Part shown: positions 52,093 through 60,541 of the stretch, one piece after another
Numbering within the stretch: position 1 is the first letter of the stretch
Layout of the letters: every line of letters begins with the position of its first letter
Origin: Bacteroidia bacterium
Lineage (GTDB): Bacteria; Bacteroidota; Bacteroidia; J057
Direction: 5' to 3'
Assembly (NCBI GenBank): GCA_033391075.1
Contig: JAWPMV010000001.1
Coordinates: forward strand, 4,464,001 to 4,528,000
Length of the DNA: 64,000 bases
Notes under the pieces: generated by a model
Databases searched by the model: none
What the model saw: only the letters and a program-made list of their open reading frames with translations
Told to the model about the DNA's origin: nothing
Translations under genes and position numbers: made by a program

Positions 52093-53316
52093 ATGAGAAC
52101 ATTCCTATCCAGCCTATTTATAGGCCTGAATCTCCTATGCCTTTCATTCAGTGCTTTTACTCAAAAGCCATTGACAGCTGAAGACCTTTTGCCCTATACC
52201 ACTCACTTCGACCTCAAGGAAAATCTAAGCCTTGAGGGGGAAGTAGTTGACATCCTGGAAAAAGAAATTCAGGCACACCAATTTGTGGGTTTGGCAGAGC
52301 TGCATCGTTCCAAAAATCTAAGCCTGTTTACAGTCGCTTTCCTTAAACTCCTCCATAAACATGAGTTCGATTATTTTGCGATGGAACTGGGCCCCATTTC
52401 TGCGCAATTCCTTCAAAAATATGCTGAAAATCCGGATCAGGTAGGCGAGCGAATAAAACAGATCAATCGAAGCTATGGAAGCAAAACCTTTGATATTGCG
52501 CCCTTTGTATTTGCCGATAGAAAGGAGGACGCCCTTTTTATGGAAGAAGCCGCTCGATTGGATTTCGAATTCTGGGGCCTAGATCAGGAGTTTTTTGATT
52601 CCTTCGAGCTTCATTTGGACTCCATTTATGCCACAGCTGATAAAAAAGGGGGAGAGATCGAAAGCTTATACAAGGAGTGTAAATCGAACATTCGAAAATG
52701 GAGGAGAAAAGAATTGTGGAAGGGGAATTTCGCCTACACCTGTAAGCTTCTTGAAGATGAATCTCTCAATGATTTTTTTTCCTCTTTTAAAGGAAACCTC
52801 ATTGCGGAGCCTCATATAGATGCCGTAAAAAGCAGTCTGAGAATCTATTGTAAAAATGAGCAGGGCAAAGGTAGCAACCAGGAACGAGCCTATTATATGC
52901 AATCCAATTTTGAGCAGAGGTATAAGCAAGCACAAAAAGAGAAGGAACAGCCTCGGGTATTTATCAAAATGGGTTCGGTACATTTGAGTAAAGGGACTTC
53001 CATTTTTGGGGTAGACGATATGGGAAAGTTTTTGGAAGAAAAGGCAGCTTTAGAAAAGACCGCCTACCTGAATATCAGACACCTCAGGCGATTTCGAAAT
53101 GGGAAGGATCTCATTGGGAAGAAAGGCTGGGAAGAAGTAGGCCTACTCATGAAACTAGGAAAGAAGGATCGTTGGACCCTGACAGATCTTAGACCGATGA
53201 GAAAGGCTTTGCAAAGAGGCGAAATACAAGTGGACAAACATATCAGTTATGAACTGATGAATTTTGATTTTCTCCTCATTCCCCCGAATGACAAAAAATC
53301 GAAACCCAATTTTTAA
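52093..53316 (+). CDS. Exported EreA/ChaN-superfamily-like protein
   Basis: 407 residues with a signal peptide (LNLLCLSFSAFTQ). Stretches FVGLAELHRSKNLSLFTVAFLKLLHK, FDYFAMELGPISAQFLQKYA, FWGLDQEFF and VFIKMGSVHLSKG recall the erythromycin-esterase-like and ChaN haem-binding superfamily, where the corresponding GExH, E and H motifs form the active site. The first motif here is GLAELH. It is in the same orientation as the sigma cluster, 18 bp after the anti-sigma gene, so is probably the last gene of the operon. Confidence 0.65.
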   Translation: MRTFLSSLFIGLNLLCLSFSAFTQKPLTAEDLLPYTTHFDLKENLSLEGEVVDILEKEIQAHQFVGLAELHRSKNLSLFTVAFLKLLHKHEFDYFAMELGPISAQFLQKYAENPDQVGERIKQINRSYGSKTFDIAPFVFADRKEDALFMEEAARLDFEFWGLDQEFFDSFELHLDSIYATADKKGGEIESLYKECKSNIRKWRRKELWKGNFAYTCKLLEDESLNDFFSSFKGNLIAEPHIDAVKSSLRIYCKNEQGKGSNQERAYYMQSNFEQRYKQAQKEKEQPRVFIKMGSVHLSKGTSIFGVDDMGKFLEEKAALEKTAYLNIRHLRRFRNGKDLIGKKGWEEVGLLMKLGKKDRWTLTDLRPMRKALQRGEIQVDKHISYELMNFDFLLIPPNDKKSKPNF

Positions 53317-53343
53317 CCCAAAATCAGATCTATCCTAATCTCA

Positions 53344-53385
53344 GCCAGGCTTTTCTCATGCATGAGCAAGGCCTGGCCTTTATAG
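53344..53385 (+). terminator. Hairpin after the ECF cluster
   Basis: GCCAGGC/GCCTGGC (53344-53350 with 53371-53377) encloses a second palindrome CTCATG/CATGAG. A weak T-rich tract follows. Confidence 0.5.
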
Positions 53386-53493
53386 TTAGTACAGTTTATG
53401 GAAATAGGATATAAATTGCTTCTTCCTATAAAAGATAGCTGTAGGAGTTCGGCCTAAAGAACTGCCCGATTTCGACCCACAATTTTTGTCAAG

Positions 53494-54072
53494 ATGAAAA
53501 GACTTACCTGCATCATTTCCCTGAACTTTATAATCCTTTCTTCCTGGGCTTGTTCATGTATTGGCATTCATCCAATCAACCTTGCCAGCCTATATGCCGA
53601 TCAGGTCGTTGTCGCCAAAATCAGTCCCCAAAGACCCTATTCCAATGCCATCGAAGTCAAGATAACACAAGTCCTCAAAGGAACTGCCGAGCTTAAGGGC
53701 CAAGCGGTTCTCTTATGGCAAGATTTCTTTGAGTGTTCTTCTCTTCCACGCATAGATAGCAGTCAAGAATTTGTGTTTGCCTTTGATCGAATCGAGGAAG
53801 AATATTTAGTAGAATATTGGGCCAATAGCAAGGAATTGCAAACCGTATCGGATTCTAGCAGCTATAAAAATGTCCTGACAAAGCTGAAAGCACATCAACA
53901 CTTTGGGCTTCCTGGCTGTAGCGTTTCCTATATTAAAATGGAAGCTCAAATGGAAGTTGTACTTGCCCGCAAATACAAGCCGAAAAAAAACAGAATCATC
54001 CTTCGTACGAGAAAAAGAAAATTAAGCCGGGAGGATTTCATCCAATACCTCAAAAATTTGGAGAAGATCTAA
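53494..54072 (+). CDS. Netrin/TIMP-like exported protein
   Basis: 192 residues. The signal ends at SSWAC, with CSC directly after, a cysteine pattern seen in TIMP/netrin-like domains of Bacteroidota. The strand pattern (DQVVVAKISPQ, IEVKITQVLKGTAEL, VLLWQDFFECSS) supports an OB-like fold. The C-terminal 35 residues are strongly basic. The function is unknown; it may be a surface lipoprotein because the first Cys is in a lipobox-like context. Confidence 0.62.
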   Translation: MKRLTCIISLNFIILSSWACSCIGIHPINLASLYADQVVVAKISPQRPYSNAIEVKITQVLKGTAELKGQAVLLWQDFFECSSLPRIDSSQEFVFAFDRIEEEYLVEYWANSKELQTVSDSSSYKNVLTKLKAHQHFGLPGCSVSYIKMEAQMEVVLARKYKPKKNRIILRTRKRKLSREDFIQYLKNLEKI

Positions 54073-54075
54073 TCT

Positions 54076-54096
54076 GATGAGAATTCTCATTTTGTC
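54076..54096 (+). terminator. Short palindromic terminator candidate
   Basis: ATGAGAATTCTCAT is a perfect 14-bp palindrome followed by TTT, 4 bp after the TIMP-like gene's stop. The loop would be 4 nt. Weak. Confidence 0.35.
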
Positions 54097-54226
54097 AGCT
54101 AATGAAAAGATAGCTGCCGTTAATATTTTGTATATTACACCCGCTATAATAACTTACTAAAAAATGCCCGGGAGACAGAACGAATAATGCCTGAACAGCC
54201 TTAGCTGATCGGTTTTTCGAATCTGC

Positions 54227-54247
54227 GACACTTCCCTAAAAAGTGTC
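54227..54247. promoter_or_regulatory. Inverted repeat before the SDR gene
   Basis: GACACTT (54227-54233) pairs with AAGTGTC (54241-54247) with a 7-nt centre. It sits 25 bp before the ATG at 54273, where a regulator might bind. A GTG inside the repeat (54243) is not the start codon. Confidence 0.35.
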
Positions 54248-54272
54248 AATCCCCCAAATCACACCTACTATT

Positions 54273-55112
54273 ATGAAAAAACAAGCCATTGTAACTGGAG
54301 GAACCAGAGGAATTGGCAAGGAAATTTGCAGGCAACTCCTGGAGAAAAACTACCATGTGCTCTTCATTGGAAGAGATAAACAAGCAGGAGCCGAAATAGA
54401 ACAAGAGTTCCAACAAGCCTTCCCTGATCTAAATGCAAATTATCTCTATGGCGATCTAGGCAGCATTGCCTCTTGCAAAAAACTGGCCGCCGACCTTCAA
54501 TCTCAGTTCGAAAAAATTGACCTCCTGATCAACAATGCCGGAATATGGCCTACCCAGCTTAGCACCAATCCTGATGGACTTGAAATAGCCTTTATGGTCA
54601 ACCATCTTGCCCCACTCATCCTCACAGAAGCTTTGCTTCCCAATATTCAGAAAGCAGAAAACGCTAGAATTGTCAATGTAAATGCCGGCCTCTACCCCAA
54701 AGGAAAAGTTTCTGTAGAGGAAACCCCTTATGGCAAGGATTTTCACAAGATCAAGACCTATTGCAATACCAAACTTTGCAACATACTGGCAACCTTGGAG
54801 ATAGCGGAGAAACTGGAAGGAAGTGGAACCACCATCAATGCTTTGCATCCCGGTGTCATAAAAACAGGACTCGGAGATTTTGGAGGATTTATGGGACTCT
54901 TATTGAACTTCGTAAAGCGTTTCTGGAAAAGTCCTTCTCAGGGGGCAGAAGCTCCCGTATGGCTAGCAACAGCAGCGGAAATAAATGGAGTAAATGGAAA
55001 ATATTATGATGAAAAAAAGCTGGAGGAAATTACCGGCCAGGCGACCGATGCTGAAATAAGAAAAAGTATGTGGAACAAAAGTCTCGAATTGGCAGGAATA
55101 GATTGGAAGTAA
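54273..55112 (+). CDS. Short-chain dehydrogenase/reductase
   Basis: 279 residues from the ATG at 54273, giving the standard SDR beginning KKQAIVTGGTRGIGKEICRQL (cofactor motif TGxxxGIG). Further motifs: YGDLGS, LLINNAGIWPT (NNAG), RIVNVNAGLYP and the catalytic YCNTK (YxxxK). Its relatives include retinol-dehydrogenase-like SDRs. Cytosolic, NAD(P)-dependent, with an unknown substrate. A small unknown gene follows after 12 bp. Confidence 0.88.
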   Translation: MKKQAIVTGGTRGIGKEICRQLLEKNYHVLFIGRDKQAGAEIEQEFQQAFPDLNANYLYGDLGSIASCKKLAADLQSQFEKIDLLINNAGIWPTQLSTNPDGLEIAFMVNHLAPLILTEALLPNIQKAENARIVNVNAGLYPKGKVSVEETPYGKDFHKIKTYCNTKLCNILATLEIAEKLEGSGTTINALHPGVIKTGLGDFGGFMGLLLNFVKRFWKSPSQGAEAPVWLATAAEINGVNGKYYDEKKLEEITGQATDAEIRKSMWNKSLELAGIDWK

Positions 55113-55124
55113 GGATGGAGCATT

Positions 55125-55403
55125 ATGGAATGGGAAGTGCAAGGGTATTATAAAAACCCGGACGAATTAGCTCCTTCCTGGCATGTGGACTGTTCGTGTG
55201 ATTTTATTGAGGAAGTGGAAGCATACGGGCAAAAAAATCTTCTGGATGTGGGAGATACTGCTGAGGTAGAAATCTTCTTTGGAAATACCGGGCTGGAATT
55301 ATTCCGGGGAATTTTCTACATGCCTGAAGCTGGAAAAGGAAAAGTAGCAGAAGAACAATTAAAGTCATTTATCGAAAAGTATGTTGAAGACGAAAAAGGA
55401 TAG
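55125..55403 (+). CDS. Small acidic protein of unknown function
   Basis: 92 residues, cytosolic. It reads EWEVQGYYKNPDELAPSWHVDCSCDFIEEVEAYG with a CSC pair, then VGDTAEVEIFFGNTGLELFRGIFYMP. Its 23-nt overlap with the next gene suggests translational coupling. No family recognised; the shape would suit an immunity-like or adaptor protein, which is speculation. Confidence 0.55.
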   Translation: MEWEVQGYYKNPDELAPSWHVDCSCDFIEEVEAYGQKNLLDVGDTAEVEIFFGNTGLELFRGIFYMPEAGKGKVAEEQLKSFIEKYVEDEKG

Positions 55404-56124
55404 GTATTTTTTCATCCTTCACAGCCTTTTATTACTCCTTGTCTTGCTAGGGTTTGCGCCAAGCTTTTACCTGCGTCCATTGAGCAATCAAGCTGCATTG
55501 CCTTTCCATCTCCTGATCCATGGAATCAGCTGTACCAGCTGGTTTATCCTCTGTTTACTCCAGGTATATTTAATTCAAAGCCATCGAACACTATCTCACA
55601 AAAAACTTGGAACTTCTGCAAGTATCCTCGCGCCTGCAATCTTCCTTAGTGGTCTTTGGGTGATGTACCATCGGATACAAAATTTTTATGTAAAAAACGG
55701 AAATGATCTGTCAGGAAGGCTGGACTATCGCGAATTTGAGAGCATGCTGATCTGGGGAGATATTTTTGTACTTATCTCCTTTCTACTCCTGGTTTATCTG
55801 GGATATCGATTTCGGCAAAAGATTCATCATCACAAGCGATATATGCTTTTCGCTTCGATCATGATTGTTCCTCAGGCATTTGTACGGATCGGAAAGCTTC
55901 CTTTTTTACAGTTGGGAGATGATCCCGGGGCCAGTGGGAGTATCTATGCAGTCCTGGGTCCGGTTTTGATCTTGCTCTCTTTGATTTTCTATGATAGAAA
56001 AACATTGGGGAAAGTGCATCCCGTAACCAAATTGTCCTGGGGCTGGTATATAGGCTTATTAGCAATTGCGACCCTCCTGATGCGAACTGGTTGGGGAGCA
56101 GATATACTGGAAGTATTTCAATAA
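55381..56124 (+). CDS. Seven-helix membrane protein, paralogue 2
   Basis: 247 residues with about seven membrane helices. It shares with the protein at 49149 an H-x5-W-[FY]-[IL]-[LF]-x-L-x-Q pattern (HGISCTSWFILCLLQVYLI) and HRTLSHKKLG. The loop IHHHKRYMLFASIM has a histidine cluster. It overlaps the preceding gene by 23 nt and its stop is immediately followed by the next gene's ATG. Function unknown. Confidence 0.65.
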   Translation: MLKTKKDRYFFILHSLLLLLVLLGFAPSFYLRPLSNQAALPFHLLIHGISCTSWFILCLLQVYLIQSHRTLSHKKLGTSASILAPAIFLSGLWVMYHRIQNFYVKNGNDLSGRLDYREFESMLIWGDIFVLISFLLLVYLGYRFRQKIHHHKRYMLFASIMIVPQAFVRIGKLPFLQLGDDPGASGSIYAVLGPVLILLSLIFYDRKTLGKVHPVTKLSWGWYIGLLAIATLLMRTGWGADILEVFQ

Positions 56125-56700
56125 ATGATTCCTCTTGATATGAAAGCCTTTCTTTCTCAGATATACAAAGTAGAAGATGACATATTCGAGGCATACATTT
56201 CTCACTGGAAAGCTTTCGAATTACCCAAAAAGACCATCATGACTGCTCCGGGAGAGACCGAGCGCTTCATGTATTATGTAAAAGAAGGAATCCAGAAATC
56301 CTATTACCTCAGTGGAAATAAACAGCATGTGATCGCTTTCGCCTATGCTCCTTCTTTTAGCGGAATCCCCGAATCTTTCTTTACCCAAACTCCTTCTCGC
56401 TATTACCTGGAAACGATCACGGATAGTACATTTCTTCGCATTCCCTATGACAAACATCAGGAACTCATGCAGAAGTACCGCCCCATAGAAACCCTTTTTA
56501 GAAAAGCTACAGAAATCTTCCTCACAGGTGTCATCCAACGCCAACATGAACTCATGGCTTTTGACCTCGAAACCCGCTTCAAAACTTTCGTCAAAAGAAG
56601 TCCCCATCTGCTCAATATGGTTTCCCAAAAAGACCTTGCCTCCTACCTACGTATGGACGCTACCAATTTCAGCAAATTGATGAACAGCATTCACATTTAA
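56125..56700 (+). CDS. Crp/Fnr-family regulator, third of four
   Basis: 191 residues; an ATG at 56140 is an alternative start that aligns better with relatives. The cyclic-nucleotide-binding fold includes ELPKKTIMTAPGETERFMYYVKEGIQKSYYLSGNKQHV, and the HTH is NMVSQKDLASYLRMDATNFSKLMN. It abuts the membrane protein's stop codon and so belongs to that operon, perhaps with the DinB gene 12 bp downstream. Ligand unknown. Confidence 0.82.
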   Translation: MIPLDMKAFLSQIYKVEDDIFEAYISHWKAFELPKKTIMTAPGETERFMYYVKEGIQKSYYLSGNKQHVIAFAYAPSFSGIPESFFTQTPSRYYLETITDSTFLRIPYDKHQELMQKYRPIETLFRKATEIFLTGVIQRQHELMAFDLETRFKTFVKRSPHLLNMVSQKDLASYLRMDATNFSKLMNSIHI

Positions 56701-56712
56701 TCTTCAGATATC

Positions 56713-57231
56713 ATGAATCAGCTTAAGTGGTTTGACAGGAAATTTAATTTTGAGCATACGCAAAATATCCTTCCTTCGGTCATGGAAAGATTGAGATTGA
56801 CCCCATTAGGCCTGGCCGCTACCATAGAAAGAGTGCCACAGGAAGTACTGGTTCAAAAAGCGGAAGGCAAATGGTCCATCCTGGAAAACATCGGACACTT
56901 GTTGGATTTGGAAAGCATTTGGCAAGGAAGATTGGAAGATATCTTAGCGGGCAAAAAGTACCTGCGTGAAGCAGATCTTTCCAATACCAAAACCCATGAA
57001 GCCCAACACAATCTCAAGGATGCTGAGGTACTGTTAGAAGCATTTAGAGAAAGTCGAACAAAGACCGTGATGGAGCTAGAGAAATTGGATGAAACAGATG
57101 TTTTCAAATCCGCCCTTCATCCCCGTCTGCAACAGCCCATGCGAACCCAGGATTTATTCCTCTTTGTCGCAGAGCATGATGTTCACCATCTGGCAGAAAT
57201 CACCTATCTAAAACGGAGCTTGCGTTCCTAA
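56713..57231 (+). CDS. DinB-family protein
   Basis: 172 residues, a four-helix bundle. The metal-binding histidines are at ILENIGHLLDLESIWQGRL (first), and FVAEHDVHHLAEITYLKR (second and third) near the C-terminus, the DinB/DUF664 pattern. Members act as thiol- or metal-dependent transferases or are damage-inducible. It is probably cotranscribed with the upstream Crp gene. Confidence 0.85.
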   Translation: MNQLKWFDRKFNFEHTQNILPSVMERLRLTPLGLAATIERVPQEVLVQKAEGKWSILENIGHLLDLESIWQGRLEDILAGKKYLREADLSNTKTHEAQHNLKDAEVLLEAFRESRTKTVMELEKLDETDVFKSALHPRLQQPMRTQDLFLFVAEHDVHHLAEITYLKRSLRS

Positions 57232-57289
57232 GCCTGTTAACAAATCAAGGCCTGCTTCGTCTTCCGGGAAATAACCTAATTCCACGGAT

Positions 57290-58330
57290 ATGCGAAACCT
57301 ATTATTGCTAACTTTTATTCTCCTCTTCCCTCTATCCATTCATGCCCAAAGCCTCTCTTCTCAGGATAGCATTCAGCTAGTATTTGAGAAAATTTTTGAG
57401 AATCTCGAAGCAGATTACCTGTTCAGGAAACAGGTAGATTGGCGAAAATGGAAAACAGATATTTATCCAAAGGCCCTTCAGGCAAACAGTCTTGAGGATG
57501 CGCTTAGCTACAGTACGCAATTATTTGACAGCATCGGATGCAATCATTGCATGATATTTTCCAGCAATGGTTTTTTCCAAAGCAGCTTGAATAAAAACTT
57601 GCAACAGGAAGATTTTAGCCGAAATTTTCTATTAAAATATGAGAAAGAACCCGGCTTCGAAACAAAGATCATCCAGGATTCCTATGGCTATGTCCTCATC
57701 CCGGGTATGCTACTTCTGGATGCGGATAGAGATTCTCTGGATCGGGTCGCCCAACATATGTATAATGAGATTCTAGCATTGAGTGAAGGTAGAGAAATCA
57801 AGGGCTGGATCATCGATCTTCGTTTCAACATTGGGGGAAATGTCTATCCCATGCTCGCAGCCCTCTATCACCTCCTGGGGGATGCAGTAGCCTATACGGA
57901 ACTGGATGAGAACAGTAAATTGATTCAAAAGAATCATTTAGAGGCCGGTGCATTTTATACCGCCGAAAAAGAATTGGTCAAAGTGAATCCTGCCGAGCTC
58001 CCGGATCTCAAAACTCCGATTGCAATTATTACAGGTAAACTCACCGGAAGTGCGGGAGAGGATGTCGCCATTGCGTTTAAAGGCAGAGAAAACACCCTTT
58101 TTCTAGGCGAAGAAAGCTATGGCTTTTTAACGGGAAATGAGATGGTAGAAATCTCTTATGATGCAAAAATGGCCTTTACCACCTGCTTTATAGCGGATAA
58201 ATACCATGTGTACAGAGAGACCGTCAAACCAGACAATCTTATCGAAAAAGGAGATAATTTCGATCAACTTGAAGAAGACGCAAATGTGATTCGCGCCCTG
58301 CAATATTTTAATTCATGGGAAAAAGACTGA
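57290..58330 (+). CDS. Exported S41-family peptidase
   Basis: 346 residues with a signal peptide (LLLTFILLFPLSIHAQ). The tail-specific protease core carries WIIDLRFNIGGNVYPMLAAL (the strand before the active site) and IAIITGKLTGSAGEDVAIAFK with the catalytic serine in GSAGE. No PDZ domain is evident, so it is a short member. It degrades or trims proteins in the periplasm. Confidence 0.83.
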   Translation: MRNLLLLTFILLFPLSIHAQSLSSQDSIQLVFEKIFENLEADYLFRKQVDWRKWKTDIYPKALQANSLEDALSYSTQLFDSIGCNHCMIFSSNGFFQSSLNKNLQQEDFSRNFLLKYEKEPGFETKIIQDSYGYVLIPGMLLLDADRDSLDRVAQHMYNEILALSEGREIKGWIIDLRFNIGGNVYPMLAALYHLLGDAVAYTELDENSKLIQKNHLEAGAFYTAEKELVKVNPAELPDLKTPIAIITGKLTGSAGEDVAIAFKGRENTLFLGEESYGFLTGNEMVEISYDAKMAFTTCFIADKYHVYRETVKPDNLIEKGDNFDQLEEDANVIRALQYFNSWEKD

Positions 58331-58373
58331 TCTTGGGAAAAGCAGCTGTTGGCTGTTTAACGTTCCCGGATCA

Positions 58374-58940
58374 ATGAACATCTTTACTTCTGATAAAGAG
58401 AAAAAACTATGGAGGAGGGTATTCCTTGTCCTGGCAGCCATTTATCTCAGCCTGGGATTTGCAGGCAGTCTTGTCAATTGGTTGGAGGACAAAGGTTTGC
58501 TGACTACCGGATTCATACTTGCTTTTGGACTGGTCTCTGCTGCAGTTCTTGGAAGTGTTATCAAACGTAAGTTGGGAGGGGTAGAAATCTGGCTCTTATT
58601 GGGAATCATAGGTGTCTATACTTTCCTGATCGTTCGTTTGGGAATCAGTCCCATTGAGCGCACGCATTTATTTGAGTACGGATTATTGGCCATACTGATA
58701 AAAGAAGCACTGACAGAAAGAAACGTCCAGCTTCCCAATAGTCCCTCTCCCTGGCTGGGAGCCTTTATACTCACCACACTCTTCGGGGCCCTGGATGAAG
58801 GAATACAATACTTCTTTCCCGATCGGGTATTTGACCTGAGAGATATCCTCTTCAATACCCTGGCAGCTTTTATGGCCTTAGTCGCACATTTTATCCTACT
58901 TTGGGGGAAAGAAAAGTTTTCAGCAAGGAATTCAGCTTAG
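58374..58940 (+). CDS. VanZ-family membrane protein
   Basis: 188 residues with about four membrane helices. The VanZ signature is at the C-terminal half: ERTHLFEYGLLAILIKEAL, ALDEGIQYFFPDRVFDLRDILFNTLAAFMALVAHF. VanZ proteins are linked to teicoplanin resistance, but most members are of unknown function. Starts 43 bp after the S41 peptidase. Confidence 0.83.
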   Translation: MNIFTSDKEKKLWRRVFLVLAAIYLSLGFAGSLVNWLEDKGLLTTGFILAFGLVSAAVLGSVIKRKLGGVEIWLLLGIIGVYTFLIVRLGISPIERTHLFEYGLLAILIKEALTERNVQLPNSPSPWLGAFILTTLFGALDEGIQYFFPDRVFDLRDILFNTLAAFMALVAHFILLWGKEKFSARNSA

Positions 58941-59002
58941 GGAAATTGGCAAAAATGCAGGGATCATGTATTTTCATTCTTTAGCCCCATAAGTCTCACA
59001 CA

Positions 59003-60166
59003 ATGAAAAACATCCTCTCGATTCTCCTCCTGTATTTACCCTTTTCCTTATTGGCACAAAATTCTCAAACCCACGGATGGGTCTTTGAGGATAAAAACAG
59101 AAATGGAATTCGGGATACAGGTGAGGCAGGTATTGCCGGAGTAAGCATTTCCGACCAGCATAAGGTAGTACAAACAAATGCACAGGGATTTTTTCGCATA
59201 GAAAGCAGCCTCGATTTCCCCTACCTCTTTATCAGCATGCCTGAGGGATACAGCGGGAAATTCTATTATCCAAAAGCCTCAGAGCAAAACTTCCCCCTGA
59301 CAAAAACGGAAAAGCAAGACCATTTTTTCTTTATCCATGCTTCAGACACCCATATAGATTCTGCCAATTTGCCTCGTATGCTCCACTTCCGAAAGATGGC
59401 AGAGGAATTGAATCCTGCTTTCATCATAATTACCGGTGATTTGGTTAGGGACGCCTTGCGGGTGGATGAAAAAATAGCCAGCGCCTATTATGAGATGTAT
59501 GTAGAGGAAATTGAAAAATTTTCCATGCCTGTGTTCAGTGGAGTGGGAAATCATGAAATTTTCGGGATAGAGCGAGACAAATCCCTGGTAAGTCAAAAAC
59601 ATCCTTTATATGGAAAAGGCATGTATCGACATTACCTTGGCCCCAATTACTACTCCTTCAATTATGGTGGGTTGCATTTCATTTCTATAGATGGTGTAGA
59701 CTACCAGAATCTTTATTATTTCGGAGGTGTAGATTCGGTTCAGCTGGATTGGTTGGAAAATGATTTGAGTTTTGTAGAGGAAAGCAAAGGTGTCATTACT
59801 TTCAACCATATTCCTTTTGTCTCTCCGGGATTTTCCTTTCAGAATTTTGATTCCCATCTTTTTTACGGCCCGGTCCTTCTCAAACAGAAGGGGAAACTGG
59901 AACACCGGCATATTGTCTACAATTATGAAGAGGTAAAAAAACGAATCGGTGATCGCCCATTTCCCTTTGCATTGTCTGGGCATTATCATGCCGTTCAGGA
60001 AGGAAATATTTTCACCTATCCCACAACTTTTGCCCAAACTTCAGCCATTTCCGGGCCAGACAGCTTCCCTTTTCAGGGACATGTGGTTAAGTCAGGCTTT
60101 ACATTATATGAGGTAAAAGAAGGAAAGATTATCAGGAGCGAATTTATTCCCCTGAATTTGCCCTAG
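59003..60166 (+). CDS. Exported calcineurin-like metallophosphoesterase with N-terminal Ig-like domain
   Basis: 387 residues with a signal peptide (LLLYLPFSLLAQ). The N-terminal domain (HGWVFEDKNRNGIRDTGEAGIAGVSIS) is an SdrD-B/CNA-B-like Ig fold. The catalytic domain has the metal ligands in order: FIHASDTHIDS, IITGDLVRD, GVGNHEIFG, VITFNHIPF and ALSGHYHAVQ. A phosphodiesterase or phosphatase role in the periplasm or on the surface is expected. Phosphoester substrate not known. Confidence 0.9.
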   Translation: MKNILSILLLYLPFSLLAQNSQTHGWVFEDKNRNGIRDTGEAGIAGVSISDQHKVVQTNAQGFFRIESSLDFPYLFISMPEGYSGKFYYPKASEQNFPLTKTEKQDHFFFIHASDTHIDSANLPRMLHFRKMAEELNPAFIIITGDLVRDALRVDEKIASAYYEMYVEEIEKFSMPVFSGVGNHEIFGIERDKSLVSQKHPLYGKGMYRHYLGPNYYSFNYGGLHFISIDGVDYQNLYYFGGVDSVQLDWLENDLSFVEESKGVITFNHIPFVSPGFSFQNFDSHLFYGPVLLKQKGKLEHRHIVYNYEEVKKRIGDRPFPFALSGHYHAVQEGNIFTYPTTFAQTSAISGPDSFPFQGHVVKSGFTLYEVKEGKIIRSEFIPLNLP

Positions 60167-60190
60167 ATTATTCAACACAAACAAAAAGAG

Positions 60191-60526
60191 ATGCAATTTG
60201 ACAAGGACCTCGCTTCCGAACATCGCGAGCTTTTTTTAGCAGCCCGCGAACTTTTACTTTCTTTTGAGGGAGTAGTAGAAACCAAAAAGCCACGCATCAC
60301 TACCTACTCCAATCAAAAAGGAGGCATTTGCCATATGAGGACCATGTCCTATGGAAAAGATTTCGGATTTCTGAAAGGCGCTCGTATGGAAGATAAGTAT
60401 GGCAGTCTGACAGGCAAAGGAAAATCCATCCGTGTACTCCCTCAAAAAGGAAGCCTTGAGGAAGAGAAAATTCGATATTATTTGGAGCAGGCTATCAGGA
60501 TAAACTCTCAGAAAAAGGCCAAATAA
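60191..60526 (+). CDS. DUF1801-family protein
   Basis: 111 residues. The C-terminal motif DFGFLKGARMEDKYGSLTGKGKSIRVL matches the DUF1801 signature (G-F-x-x-G-A-x-L ... L-x-G-x-G-K-x-x-R). The fold is a small alpha-beta domain; function is unknown. The gene is compact and converges 15 bp away on the type IX cargo gene of the other strand. Confidence 0.72.
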   Translation: MQFDKDLASEHRELFLAARELLLSFEGVVETKKPRITTYSNQKGGICHMRTMSYGKDFGFLKGARMEDKYGSLTGKGKSIRVLPQKGSLEEEKIRYYLEQAIRINSQKKAK

Positions 60527-60541
60527 TCCAAATGGTATTTA

